Origin: JBBCJM01 sp037190175
Lineage (GTDB): Bacteria; Pseudomonadota; Alphaproteobacteria; Rhodobacterales; Rhodobacteraceae
Direction: 5' to 3'
Assembly: GCA_037190175.1 (NCBI GenBank)
Contig: JBBCJM010000159.1
Coordinates: forward strand, 1 to 30,201
Length of the DNA stretch: 30,201 nt
The translations under genes and the position numbers were made by a program. Below are positions 1 through 8,136 of this stretch, one piece after another (position 1 is the first letter of the stretch; each line of letters begins with the position of its first letter). Below the pieces are notes generated by a model. The model searched no databases and was not told the origin of the DNA. It saw only the letters and a list, made by a program, of their open reading frames with translations.

Positions 1-40
1 CCGCTCGTCGCGAGGCGCGACCGCAGGGAGCGAGGAGCGG
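1..40. repeat. Hairpin-family repeat, copy 1 (cut by window edge)
   Basis: Positions 14-40 match the right arm of the large stem-loop at 26718-26750: both contain GAGCGAGGAGCGG preceded by CGACCGC. The left arm would lie outside the window. Bases 1-6 (CCGCTC) can also pair with 35-40 (GAGCGG). It lies just upstream of the dehydratase gene and may be the end of the preceding gene's 3' hairpin. Confidence 0.5.
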
Positions 41-116
41 CCCCGCCACGGAATGGCAGTCGATCCCCGACCCCCGTGCCGCTATCCTCGCGGCCGAGAC
101 AGCAGAGGTAACCCCC

Positions 117-1859
117 ATGGCCTTCACCCCCGCCCCCTGGCCCCGCAAGCTGCGTTCGCAGGAATGGTTCGGCGGCACCTCGCGCGATGCGATCTACCAC
201 CGCGGCTGGATGAAGAACCAGGGCTTCCCGCACGACCTTTTCGACGGCCGCCCGGTGATCGGCATCCTCAACACCTGGTCGGAACTGACCCCCTGCAACG
301 CGCATCTGGACCTGCTGGCCGATTTCGTGAAGCGCGGGGTCTACGAGGCCGGGGGCTTCCCGGTGGAGGTGCCGGTGTTCTCGGTCTCCGAAAGCGCCTT
401 CCGCCCCACCGCGATGATGTTCCGCAACCTCGCCGCCATGGCGGTGGAGGAACAGATGCGCGGCCAGCCGATGGACGGCTGCGTGCTGCTGGTCGGCTGC
501 GACAAGACCACGCCCTCGCTGCTGATGGCCGCGGCCTCGACCGACCTGCCGTCCATCGTCGTCACCGGCGGGCCGATGCTGAACGGCTATTACCGCGGCG
601 AAAGGGTGGGGTCGGGCACCCACCTGTGGAAGTTCGCGGAAGCCGTGAAGGCGGGCGAGATGACCCAGGCGGAGTTTGCCGAGGCCGAGGCGTCGATGAG
701 CCGCTCGGCCGGGTCCTGCAACACCATGGGCACCGCCAGCACCATGGCCTCGATGGCCGAGGCTTTGGGGATGGCGCTGTCGGGCAATGCGGCGATCCCG
801 GCGGTGGACTCGCGGCGGCGGGTGATGGCGCAGATCTCGGGCCGGCGCATCGTGCAGATGGTCAAGGACGACCTGAAGCCCTCGGACGTGCTGGTGAAGC
901 CCGCCTTCGAGAACGCGATCCGCACCAATGCGGCCATCGGCGGCTCCACCAACGCGGTGATCCACCTCTTGGCCATCGCCGGCCGGGTGGGGGTGGATCT
1001 GAGCCTGGACGACTGGGACCGCTGCGGCCGCGACGTGCCGACCATCGTGAACCTGATGCCCTCGGGCAAGTACCTGATGGAGGAGTTCTTCCATGCCGGC
1101 GGCCTGCCGGTGGTGATCCGGCGGCTGGGCGAGGCGGGGCTCTTGCACCGCGATGCGCTGACCGTCAGCGGCCAGACGATGTGGGAGCAGGTGAAGGACG
1201 TGGCCAACCACGACGAGGAGGTGATCCTGCCCGCCGACCGCGCCCTGACGAAATCCGGCGGCATCGTGGTGCTGCGCGGCAACCTGGCGCCCAACGGCGC
1301 GGTGCTGAAGCCCTCGGCCGCCACCCCGGCGCTGATGGTGCACCGCGGGCGGGCCGTGGTGTTCGAGGACATCGACGACTACAAGGCGAAGATCGCGGAC
1401 GAGGCGCTGGAGATCGACGAGACCTGCGTGATGGTGCTGAAGATGTGCGGCCCGAAGGGTTACCCGGGAATGGCCGAGGTCGGCAACATGGGCCTTCCCC
1501 CGAAAGTGCTGCGCAAGGGGATCACCGACATGGTGCGCATCTCCGACGCGCGGATGAGCGGCACCGCCTATGGCACCGCGGTGCTGCATGTCAGCCCCGA
1601 GGCCGCGGCGGGCGGGCCGCTGGCGGTGGTGCGCGACGGCGACACGATCGAACTCGACGTGCCGAACCGCCGGCTGCATCTGGAAATCTCCGACGCCGAA
1701 CTCGCCGCCCGCTTGGCCGACTGGCAACCGCGGCATCAGCCATACGCCTCGGGCTATGCCTGGCTGCATCAGGCCCATGTGCAGGGCGCCGAGACCGGGG
1801 CCGATCTCGACTTCCTGCGCGGCTGCCGGGGTGCGCCGGTGGGCAAGGACAGCCACTGA
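117..1859 (+). CDS. IlvD/Edd-family sugar-acid dehydratase (L-arabinonate/D-xylonate dehydratase-like)
   Basis: This 580-residue cytoplasmic enzyme of the IlvD/Edd family probably dehydrates an aldonic acid to a 2-keto-3-deoxy acid. Visible cluster ligands are Cys60 (LTPC), Cys128 (VGCDK) and Cys201 (AGSCNTMG). Lys130 is the candidate carbamylated lysine that holds Mg2+, and the serine in RMSGTAYGT is the usual base. The spacing of the three cysteines follows the [2Fe-2S] pentonate dehydratases rather than 6-phosphogluconate dehydratase. The N-terminus KLRSQEWFGG is also typical of the sugar-acid branch. The ATG at 117 follows AGAGGT. A short stem-loop lies just after the stop, and the transporter operon begins 120 bp later, so it may be transcribed separately. 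The exact substrate cannot be read from sequence; branched-chain dihydroxy-acid dehydratase is less likely. Confidence 0.85.
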   Translation: MAFTPAPWPRKLRSQEWFGGTSRDAIYHRGWMKNQGFPHDLFDGRPVIGILNTWSELTPCNAHLDLLADFVKRGVYEAGGFPVEVPVFSVSESAFRPTAMMFRNLAAMAVEEQMRGQPMDGCVLLVGCDKTTPSLLMAAASTDLPSIVVTGGPMLNGYYRGERVGSGTHLWKFAEAVKAGEMTQAEFAEAEASMSRSAGSCNTMGTASTMASMAEALGMALSGNAAIPAVDSRRRVMAQISGRRIVQMVKDDLKPSDVLVKPAFENAIRTNAAIGGSTNAVIHLLAIAGRVGVDLSLDDWDRCGRDVPTIVNLMPSGKYLMEEFFHAGGLPVVIRRLGEAGLLHRDALTVSGQTMWEQVKDVANHDEEVILPADRALTKSGGIVVLRGNLAPNGAVLKPSAATPALMVHRGRAVVFEDIDDYKAKIADEALEIDETCVMVLKMCGPKGYPGMAEVGNMGLPPKVLRKGITDMVRISDARMSGTAYGTAVLHVSPEAAAGGPLAVVRDGDTIELDVPNRRLHLEISDAELAARLADWQPRHQPYASGYAWLHQAHVQGAETGADLDFLRGCRGAPVGKDSH

Positions 1860-1861
1860 CC

Positions 1862-1880
1862 TGCCCGCAAAACGGGCATT
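1862..1880 (+). terminator. Short stem-loop after dehydratase gene
   Basis: TGCCCG (1862-1867) and CGGGCA (1873-1878) form a 6-bp stem with a CAAAA loop, starting two bases after the dehydratase stop and followed only by TTCT. It could be a weak intrinsic terminator separating the dehydratase from the transporter operon. Confidence 0.4.
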
Positions 1881-1979
1881 CTGCCGTGGCCGGTCCGCAG
1901 CGATGCAATTTCCCGCGCATCTGCCGCGAATCACGTTATTCCTTTACCATCCGGTCAAAGGACAACAGGGGGACCAAGA

Positions 1980-2993
1980 ATGAACAGCCACCTCATCCGC
2001 CCGACGCGGCGCGGCCTGATGCTGGGCGCCTCTGCGCTGCTGGCGGCCGGCGCGCTGCCGCGGCGCCTGTCGGCGCAGGGCACGGTCAAGGTAGCCGGCG
2101 TCTATACCGTTCCAGTGGAGCAGCAGTGGGTCAGCCGCATCCACCTGGCCGCCGAGGCCGCGCGGGGCCGGGGCGCGGTGGACTATACCTTCACCGAGAA
2201 CGTCTCGAACACCGACTACCCCCGCGTCATGCGCGAATACGCCGAACAGGGCGTGCAGCTGATGCTGGGCGAGATCTTCGGGGTGGAGCAGGAGGCGCGC
2301 GAGGTCGCGCTGGAATACCCCGAGGTCGCCTTCCTGATGGGATCCTCGTTCCTGGAGGATCCGGCGGTGCCGAACCTCGGCGTCTTCGACAACTACATCC
2401 AGGACGCCTCCTATCTGACCGGGATCATCGCCGGGGCCATGACCGCGACCGGCAACATCGGCATGGTCGGCGGCTTCCCGATCCCCGAGGTCAACCGGCT
2501 GATGAACGCCTTCATGGCGGGCGTGAGGGAGACGCGGGGCGACGCCACCTTCCAGGTCGCCTTCATCGGCTCGTGGTTCGACCCGCCCAAGGCCAAGGAG
2601 ACCGCCTTCGCCATGATCGAGGCCGGCGCGGACATGATGTATGCCGAGCGCTTCGGCGTGTCGGACGCGGCGAAGGAGCGGGGTGTGCTGGCCATCGGCA
2701 ACGTGATCGACACCCAGCCGGATTATCCCGACACCGTGGTCGCCTCGGCGATCTGGCATTTCGAGCCCACCTTCGAGGCCGCGCTGGCCGCGGTGCAGGC
2801 GGGCAATTTCACCGCCGCCAACTATGGCCCCTGGTCGCACATGAAGGAAGGCGGCTGTTCGCTGGCGCCGCTGGGCACCTTCGAGGGCAGGGTGCCCGAG
2901 GCCGCCATGGCGCTGGTGGCCGAGCGCGAGGCGGCGATCAGGGCGGGGACGTTTACCGTCGCCATCGACGACAGCGAGCCCAGGTCGTCGTGA
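1980..2993 (+). CDS. BMP-family ABC transporter substrate-binding protein (Tat signal)
   Basis: This is a periplasmic binding protein of the BMP/PnrA (Bmp) family, which binds purine or pyrimidine nucleosides and nucleobases for an ABC importer. It is 337 residues long. The N-terminus has a twin-arginine pattern (TRRGLML, residues 9-15), a hydrophobic stretch and a probable cleavage site near LSAQ at 31-34, so export through Tat is likely. The body has the BMP pattern of an early VKVAGVYT strand, YIQDASYLTGIIAGAM, and GNIGMVGGFPIPEVNR. The ATG at 1980 follows GGGGGACCAAGA. The last codons overlap the ATPase start (GTG at 2990, TGA at 2991-2993), so the two are translationally coupled. The downstream amidohydrolase suggests a pyrimidine-like or related ligand. 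Confidence 0.9.
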   Translation: MNSHLIRPTRRGLMLGASALLAAGALPRRLSAQGTVKVAGVYTVPVEQQWVSRIHLAAEAARGRGAVDYTFTENVSNTDYPRVMREYAEQGVQLMLGEIFGVEQEAREVALEYPEVAFLMGSSFLEDPAVPNLGVFDNYIQDASYLTGIIAGAMTATGNIGMVGGFPIPEVNRLMNAFMAGVRETRGDATFQVAFIGSWFDPPKAKETAFAMIEAGADMMYAERFGVSDAAKERGVLAIGNVIDTQPDYPDTVVASAIWHFEPTFEAALAAVQAGNFTAANYGPWSHMKEGGCSLAPLGTFEGRVPEAAMALVAEREAAIRAGTFTVAIDDSEPRSS

Positions 2994-4525
2994 CGCCCGA
3001 CCCCGGGCGCCCCGAGGTCCTGCGGCTGGAGGGCATTACCCGCCGCTTCGGCAGGACGCTCGCCAACGACTCCATCTCGCTCTCGCTGCGGCAGGGCGAG
3101 GTGGTGGCATTGCTGGGCGAGAACGGGGCCGGCAAGACCACGCTGATGAACATCCTTTTCGGCCAGTACACGGCCGATGCGGGCAGCGTGACGGTGATGG
3201 GCCGGCCCCTGCCGCCCGGCGATCCGCGCGCCGCCCTGGCCGCTGGCTTGGGGATGGTGCACCAGCACTTCACCCTGGCCGAGGCGCTGAGCGTGCTGGA
3301 CAACATACTGCTGGGCACCGCCTCGCTGTGGCGGCCCTCGCTGCGGCAGGGCGCGGCGCGGGCGCGGCTGGCGCAGCTGTCGGCCGACTACGGGCTCAGC
3401 GTGGACCCCGACGCGCGGGTGGCCGACCTGTCGGTGGGCGAGCGGCAGCGGGTGGAGATCCTGAAGGCGCTGTGGCGCGACACGAGGATCCTGATCCTCG
3501 ACGAGCCCACCGCGGTGCTGACCCCGCAGGAGACCACCGCGCTCTTCGCCACCCTGCGCGAGATGGTGGCGCGCGGGCTCTCGGTGCTGTTCATCAGCCA
3601 CAAGCTCAACGAGGTCATGGCGCTGTCCGACCGCTGCGTGGTGCTGCGCCACGGCCGCGTGGCGGGAGAGGTCGCGACCCGCGACACCTCGCCGGCCGAG
3701 CTTGCCGCGCTGATGGTGGGGGGCCGGGTTGCCTTGCCCACCGCGCCGCCCGGCACGCCGGGGCCGGTGCTGTTGTCGCTGCGGGGCGTTTCCACGCCGG
3801 CTGCGGGCACCGCCACCGGCCTGCGCGACGTGACGCTGGACCTGCACGGCGGGCTGATCACCGGCCTCGCCGGCGTCTCGGGCAACGGGCAGCAGGCGCT
3901 GTCGGATCTGATCTCGGGGCTGCTCGCGCCCTCGCAGGGGGAGATGACGGTGGCCGGCAGCCCGCCCCGGCGCTGGAGCCCGCGGGCGGCGCTGGCGGAA
4001 GGCATCGCCCGCATCCCCGAGGACCGGCACGGCACCGGCACCGTGGCCGACTTCACCCTGGCCGAGAACGCGGTGCTGGAGACCTATCGCCGCGAGCCCT
4101 ACAGCCGCCGCGGCTGGCTGAACCCCGCCGCCGCCCGCGCCTTCACCGAGCGGCTGATCGCGGCCTATGACCTGCGCGGGGCGGGGCCGGAGGGGCGGAT
4201 CCGGCTCTTGTCCGGCGGCAACATGCAGAAGCTGATCCTGGGCCGCACCCTGGAGGCGCATCCCCGCATCGTGCTGGCCAACCAGCCCTCGCGGGGCCTC
4301 GACGTGGGGGCGACGGCCTATGTCCATTCCCGGCTGATCGCGGCGCGCGACGGGGGGGCGGCGGTGATCCTGATCTCGGAGGATCTGGACGAGTTGCTTT
4401 CCCTCTCCGACCGGCTGCACGTCATCCACCGCGGCCGCCTGTCGCCCGCCTTCGGACGGGGGGAGAAGACGCCGGCCGAACTCGGGCTCTGGATGGCGGG
4501 AGAGGGGTTCGACCATGCGGCGTGA
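2990..4525 (+). CDS. Double-domain ABC importer ATPase (nucleobase/sugar type)
   Basis: This 511-residue ATPase has two nucleotide-binding domains fused in one chain, as in ATPases paired with BMP binding proteins. The first domain has Walker A GENGAGKT, signature LSVGERQRVE, Walker B ILILDEPTAVLTP and the H-loop ISHKLNE. The second is degenerate, as usual in this family: GVSGNGQQ for Walker A, LSGGNMQK as signature, and ANQPSRGLDVG where the Walker B Asp-Glu should be. GTG at 2990 is chosen because it overlaps the binding-protein stop by four bases and the domain starts soon after (VLRLEGITRRFG). The same frame stays open far upstream, but that stretch lies over the two preceding genes and is not coding in this frame. 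Confidence 0.9.
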   Translation: MTPDPGRPEVLRLEGITRRFGRTLANDSISLSLRQGEVVALLGENGAGKTTLMNILFGQYTADAGSVTVMGRPLPPGDPRAALAAGLGMVHQHFTLAEALSVLDNILLGTASLWRPSLRQGAARARLAQLSADYGLSVDPDARVADLSVGERQRVEILKALWRDTRILILDEPTAVLTPQETTALFATLREMVARGLSVLFISHKLNEVMALSDRCVVLRHGRVAGEVATRDTSPAELAALMVGGRVALPTAPPGTPGPVLLSLRGVSTPAAGTATGLRDVTLDLHGGLITGLAGVSGNGQQALSDLISGLLAPSQGEMTVAGSPPRRWSPRAALAEGIARIPEDRHGTGTVADFTLAENAVLETYRREPYSRRGWLNPAAARAFTERLIAAYDLRGAGPEGRIRLLSGGNMQKLILGRTLEAHPRIVLANQPSRGLDVGATAYVHSRLIAARDGGAAVILISEDLDELLSLSDRLHVIHRGRLSPAFGRGEKTPAELGLWMAGEGFDHAA

Positions 4526-4595
4526 AGGTTCGGTTTCCTGCTGTTATGTGCCCTTCTGTCGCGCGATAGCTCTGTGGAAAGGTTGCAAAAGATGA
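4515..4595 (+). other. Possible 26-residue Cys-rich bridging ORF
   Basis: A short ORF starts with ATG at 4515, inside the ATPase 3' end, after GGGAGAGG at a good spacing. It ends with TGA at 4593-4595, overlapping the permease ATG (4592) as ATGA. It would encode 26 residues with four cysteines (SCCYVPFC, then KGCK). It fills the only real gap in this transporter operon. It may simply couple translation across the gap, or be chance; no homology is recognised. Confidence 0.3.
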
Positions 4596-5638
4596 TGCGG
4601 CTGGAGCCCGTGGCCAATCCCACGCTCGCCCGCCGGCTGGGCCTGCCCGGGGCCGCGCTGCTGGCCACGCTGGGCTTCGCCATGGCGCTGGCCGCGGTGG
4701 CCGGGGCGGATCCGCTGGCGGTGCTGGGGCAGATCGCCAAGGGCGCCGCGGGCTCGCGCTTCGCCATCCTCGAGACGCTGAACCGCGCCACGCCGCTGAT
4801 CTTCACCGGGCTGGCGGTCGCGGTGGCCTTTCGGGCCAGGCTCTGGAACATCGGCGCCGAGGCGCAGCTCTACGCCGGCGCGATCCTGACCGTGGTCGTC
4901 GGCACCTCCGGGCTCTCGGCCCCCATGGTCTGGCCCGCGATGGCGCTGGCCGCGGTGCTGGCCGGCGCGCTGGTGCTGCTGGGGCCGGTGCTCCTGAAGA
5001 CCCGGCTGGGGGTGGACGAGGTCGTCACCACGCTGCTGCTGAACTTCGTCGTCCTCCTGCTGGTCTCCTGGCTGGTCGAGGGGCCGATGAAGGATCCCAT
5101 GGGCATGGGCTGGCCGAAGTCCGAGGCGCTGCCGCGCGATGCCCGGCTGCCGCGGATCGTGGAGGGGCTGCGGCTGCACTGGGGCTTTGCCCTCGCCCTG
5201 ATCGCCGCGGTGGCGGTCTGGCTGGTGCAGACCCGCACCACGCTGGGCTTCGAGATGCGGGCGGTGGGCGAGAACGCGCGCGCCGCGCGCTTCGCCGGGA
5301 TGCCGGTCAACCGGGTGCTGGTGATCACCGCGCTGATCTCCGGCGGCTTGGCGGCGCTGGCGGGGTTTTCCGAGGTGGCGGGGCTCAAAGGCCACTTGTC
5401 GCGCGACCTCTCCCCCGGCTTCGGCTATTCCGGCATCGTGGTCGCCATGCTGGCGGTGCTGCATCCCTTGGGCGTCATCCCCGCCGCCATCTTCGTGGCC
5501 GGCATCTTCGTCGGCGCCGATGCGATGAGCCGGGCGGCCGGGGTGCCGACCTATATCGCCGACATGATCCTGGCGGGGGGGCTCCTCTTCATGGTGCTGG
5601 CGCTGGGGCTGGTGCGCTGGCGGGTGGTGCGGGCATGA
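4592..5638 (+). CDS. ABC transporter permease 1 (BMP-linked nucleobase importer)
   Basis: This inner-membrane permease of 348 residues belongs to the BPD_transp_2 family that pairs with BMP-type binding proteins. It is almost wholly hydrophobic, with about eight to ten predicted membrane spans. Family hallmarks are ATPLIFTGLAVAVAFRARLWNIGAE in the first third (positions about 70-95) and the cytoplasmic coupling segment AVGENARAARFAGMPVNR. A GTG at 4574 is in frame, but ATG at 4592 is preferred because GGAAAGG (4576-4582) then serves as its ribosome-binding site and the protein begins with the common MMRLEP. It ends in a 4-bp ATGA overlap with the second permease. Its partners are the ATPase, the binding protein and the next permease. 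Confidence 0.88.
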   Translation: MMRLEPVANPTLARRLGLPGAALLATLGFAMALAAVAGADPLAVLGQIAKGAAGSRFAILETLNRATPLIFTGLAVAVAFRARLWNIGAEAQLYAGAILTVVVGTSGLSAPMVWPAMALAAVLAGALVLLGPVLLKTRLGVDEVVTTLLLNFVVLLLVSWLVEGPMKDPMGMGWPKSEALPRDARLPRIVEGLRLHWGFALALIAAVAVWLVQTRTTLGFEMRAVGENARAARFAGMPVNRVLVITALISGGLAALAGFSEVAGLKGHLSRDLSPGFGYSGIVVAMLAVLHPLGVIPAAIFVAGIFVGADAMSRAAGVPTYIADMILAGGLLFMVLALGLVRWRVVRA

Positions 5639-6579
5639 GCATCCTGGACATCCTGCTGGCCGCCAGCTTCTGGGCCGCCGCCGTGCGCATCGCCACGCCG
5701 CTGATCTTCGCCACCCTCGGCGAACTCATCTGCGAACGCGCCGGGGTGCTGAACCTGGGGATCGAGGGGATCATGGTGGCCGGCGCCTTCGCCGGCTGGA
5801 TCGCGGTCTGGGCGGGGATGCCGCTCTGGTGGGGCGTGGGGGTGGCGATGGTCACCGGCATGGCGCTGGGCCTGCTGCACGGGGTGCTGACCGTGCCCTT
5901 CGGCCTATCGCAGCACGTGGTGGGGCTGGGGGTGACGATGCTGGCCACGTCCTCCAGCTATTTCGCCTATCGGCTGATCCTGCCGCAGGTCACCTCGCCG
6001 CCGCGGATCGAGCCGTTCCAGCCTTTGCGCATCCCCGGGTTGGCCGATCTGCCGCTCATTGGCCCGGCGCTCTTCCAGCAGACCGCGCTGACCTATGCGG
6101 CCTTCGGGGCCGCGGCGCTGGTGGCCTTCGTCCTGTGGCGCACCCCCTTGGGGCTGGCGGTCCGGGCGGTGGGCGAGAACCCCGGCGCGGTGGCGGCGCA
6201 GGGGCTTTCCGTTTCCGGCCTCAGGGTGGGGGCGGTGATGGTGGGCTCCGGCCTGATGGCGGTGGGCGGCGCGTTCCTGACGCTTTCGGCCTTCGACAGC
6301 TTCTTCTTCGAGATGGTGAACGGAAGGGGCTGGATCTGCATCGCGCTGGTGGTCTTCGGGGCCTGGCGGCCGGGCAAGGCGGTGCTGGGGGCGCTGCTCT
6401 TCGCCGCCTTCGACGCCTTGCAGATCCGGCTGCAACAGACGCCCTTGGGGCAGGTGGTGCCCTATCAGCTGTTCCTGGCGCTGCCCTACCTGCTGTCGAT
6501 CCTGGCGCTGGTCGCCATGTCGCGGCGCGCAGGGGTGCCGGCGGCGCTGATGGTGCCCTGGCGCAAGGGCGAGCGGTGA
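5635..6579 (+). CDS. ABC transporter permease 2 (BMP-linked nucleobase importer)
   Basis: This second integral membrane subunit has 314 residues and pairs with the preceding permease to form the channel. Visible family features are RIATPLIFATLGELICERAG, then LNLGIEGIMVAGAF, and the coupling-helix segment AVGENPGAVAAQGLSVS. About eight hydrophobic spans can be seen. Its ATG overlaps the stop of the first permease (ATGA), which fits translational coupling and equal stoichiometry. It is followed by a long stem-loop at 6584-6657 before the amidohydrolase gene, so transcription of the enzyme may be tuned relative to the transporter. Confidence 0.88.
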   Translation: MSILDILLAASFWAAAVRIATPLIFATLGELICERAGVLNLGIEGIMVAGAFAGWIAVWAGMPLWWGVGVAMVTGMALGLLHGVLTVPFGLSQHVVGLGVTMLATSSSYFAYRLILPQVTSPPRIEPFQPLRIPGLADLPLIGPALFQQTALTYAAFGAAALVAFVLWRTPLGLAVRAVGENPGAVAAQGLSVSGLRVGAVMVGSGLMAVGGAFLTLSAFDSFFFEMVNGRGWICIALVVFGAWRPGKAVLGALLFAAFDALQIRLQQTPLGQVVPYQLFLALPYLLSILALVAMSRRAGVPAALMVPWRKGER

Positions 6580-6583
6580 AGTG

Positions 6584-6657
6584 GCGGCCGCTCCTCGGCC
6601 CTGCCGGGCCTCCTCGCTGCAGCGAAGATCGACCGGCAGGGAGAGATGAGCGGCCGC
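6584..6657. repeat. Hairpin-family repeat, copy 2 (permease-amidohydrolase gap)
   Basis: The left arm begins GCGGCCGCTCCTCGG (6584) and the right arm ends GAGCGGCCGC (6657). The arms pair over about 25 bp with a few mismatches, and the loop carries its own CGCTGCAGCG palindrome. The core (GCTCCTCGGCCCTGCCGG) resembles the hairpin at 26673-26749. Being inside an operon, it is more likely an mRNA-stabilising or attenuating element than a full terminator. Confidence 0.55.
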
Positions 6658-6670
6658 GAAGGGAGGCGAG

Positions 6671-7945
6671 ATGTTCGATCTGATCATAAGCGGGGGCACA
6701 CTGCCGGACGGGCGGGTGGCCGATATCGGCATCCGCGGCGACCGCATCGCGGCGGTGGAACAGCAGTTGGAGGCCGAGGCGGGGCGAGTGATCGACGCCA
6801 CCGGCGATCTGGTCTCGCCCCCCTTCGTCGACCCGCATTTCCACATGGACGCGGTGCTGTCCTACGGCACGCCGCGGGTGAATGCCTCGGGCACCCTGCT
6901 GGAGGGCATCGCGCTCTGGGGCGAGCTGCGCGAACTCGCCACGGTGGAGGAGATGGTGGAACGCGCGGTCGCCTATTGCGACTGGGCGGCCTCGCTGGGG
7001 CTGCTGGCGATCCGCTCGCACGTCGACACCACCCCCGCCCACCTGCGCGGGGTGGAGGCGATGCTGGAGGTGAAGCGGCGGGTGGCCCCCTACATCGACC
7101 TGCAACTCTGCGCCTTTCCGCAGGACGGGCTCTATCGCGCCCCGGGGGGCAGGGAGAACCTGGTCCGCGCGCTGGACATGGGGCTGGATGTCGTCGGTGG
7201 CATCCCGCATTTCGAGCGCACGATGGAGGAGGGCGCCGCCTCGGTGCGCGATCTGGCCCGGCTGGCGGCCGACCGCGGCCTGATGCTGGACCTGCATTGC
7301 GACGAGACCGACGACCCGCTGTCCCGCCATGTCGAGACACTGGCGGCCGAGGTCACCCGCCACGGGCTTTCCGGCCGGGCGGCGGGCAGCCACCTGACCT
7401 CGATGCATTCGATGGACAACTATTACGTCTCCAAGCTGATCCCCCTGATGGCCGAGGCGGGCTTGGCGGCGATCCCCAACCCGCTGATCAACATCACCCT
7501 CCAGGGCCGCCACGACAGCTTCCCCAAACGCCGCGGCCTGACCCGGGTGCGCGAGCTGCGCGCGGCCGGGATCACCGTGGGCTGGGGGCAGGACTGCGTG
7601 CTGGACCCCTGGTACTCGCTGGGCACCGGCGACATGCTGGACGTGGCCTTCATGGGCCTGCACGTGGCGCAGATGACCCATCCGGCCGAGATGGCGGCCT
7701 GTTTCGACATGGTGACCACCCAGAACGCGCGGATCATGAACCTGCCGGACTACGGGCTGGCGCCGGGCTGTATCGCGAGCCTGGTGGTGCTGGACGCCGG
7801 CAGCCCGGTGGAAGCCCTGCGGCTGCGCGCCGGGCGGCTCGCCGTGGTCTCGAAGGGCCGGGTGATCGCCGAGACCCCGCGGCCCGAGGCGCGGCTTTCG
7901 CTGCCCGGCCGGCCCGCAACCCTGCGCCGGCGGCACCGCGCGTGA
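6671..7945 (+). CDS. Cytosine-deaminase-like amidohydrolase
   Basis: This 424-residue cytoplasmic enzyme belongs to the amidohydrolase superfamily, CodA branch. It probably deaminates a pyrimidine or similar ring taken up by the preceding transporter. Metal and catalytic residues align with E. coli CodA: HFH at 56-58, Gln151 (FPQDG), His209 and Glu212 (LHCDE), His241 (GSHLTSMHS) and Asp308 (GQDCVLDPWY). The residue after the catalytic Asp is Cys309, where CodA has a second Asp that shapes substrate choice, so cytosine itself is not assured. Isocytosine, ammelide-type or creatinine-like substrates remain possible. The ATG at 6671 follows GGGAGG at 6661-6666. The basic tail (RRRHRA) is probably not functional. 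A weak stem-loop follows the gene. Confidence 0.85.
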   Translation: MFDLIISGGTLPDGRVADIGIRGDRIAAVEQQLEAEAGRVIDATGDLVSPPFVDPHFHMDAVLSYGTPRVNASGTLLEGIALWGELRELATVEEMVERAVAYCDWAASLGLLAIRSHVDTTPAHLRGVEAMLEVKRRVAPYIDLQLCAFPQDGLYRAPGGRENLVRALDMGLDVVGGIPHFERTMEEGAASVRDLARLAADRGLMLDLHCDETDDPLSRHVETLAAEVTRHGLSGRAAGSHLTSMHSMDNYYVSKLIPLMAEAGLAAIPNPLINITLQGRHDSFPKRRGLTRVRELRAAGITVGWGQDCVLDPWYSLGTGDMLDVAFMGLHVAQMTHPAEMAACFDMVTTQNARIMNLPDYGLAPGCIASLVVLDAGSPVEALRLRAGRLAVVSKGRVIAETPRPEARLSLPGRPATLRRRHRA

Positions 7946-7960
7946 GACAATTCGCGGCCT

Positions 7961-7984
7961 CCCCGCTTGATCTGCGGGGCGGTT
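7961..7984 (+). terminator. Weak terminator after amidohydrolase
   Basis: CCCCGC (7961-7966) pairs with GCGGGG (7974-7979) around a 7-base loop, followed by CGGTTT. It lies 15 bp after the stop of the nucleobase operon. The T-run is poor, so this is tentative. Confidence 0.35.
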
Positions 7985-8091
7985 TGGCGCTATGGGGGCT
8001 GATCGGCGACCGGGCCCCTCTGGCATGGGAACAGCGGCCCCCCTGCGATGTCGGCGCCGCGTTTTCCACCTGCCGCAGGGAAAAACCCCAC

Positions 8092-8136
8092 ATGACTTTC
8101 GGATTCTGCTTCGGCGCAGGAGAGGGCTCGCAATGA
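8092..8136 (+). other. Possible 14-residue leader ORF before DUF475 gene
   Basis: ATG at 8092 opens a 14-codon frame (MTFGFCFGAGEGSQ) that ends in an ATGA overlap with the DUF475 start at 8133. Upstream, CCCTGCG (8041-8047) can pair with CGCAGGG (8074-8080). It could be a leader peptide in a regulated 5' region, but the upstream Shine-Dalgarno is poor and chance is quite possible. Confidence 0.2.

Noticed and set aside
53..2989. Very long open frame in phase with the ABC ATPase, upstream of its GTG start
   Set aside because: It overlaps the dehydratase and binding-protein genes in another phase, has Arg/Gly/Pro-rich low-information sequence and no domain. The ATPase starts at 2990.
4574..4591. 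GTG at 4574 as start of the first nucleobase permease
   Set aside because: The sequence GGAAAGG inside this stretch is a good ribosome-binding site for ATG 4592, and the added residues are not family-like.
7946..8132. yybP-ykoY Mn2+ riboswitch before the DUF475 gene
   Set aside because: I looked for its conserved loops and could not find them; only a short stem and a tiny ORF are visible.
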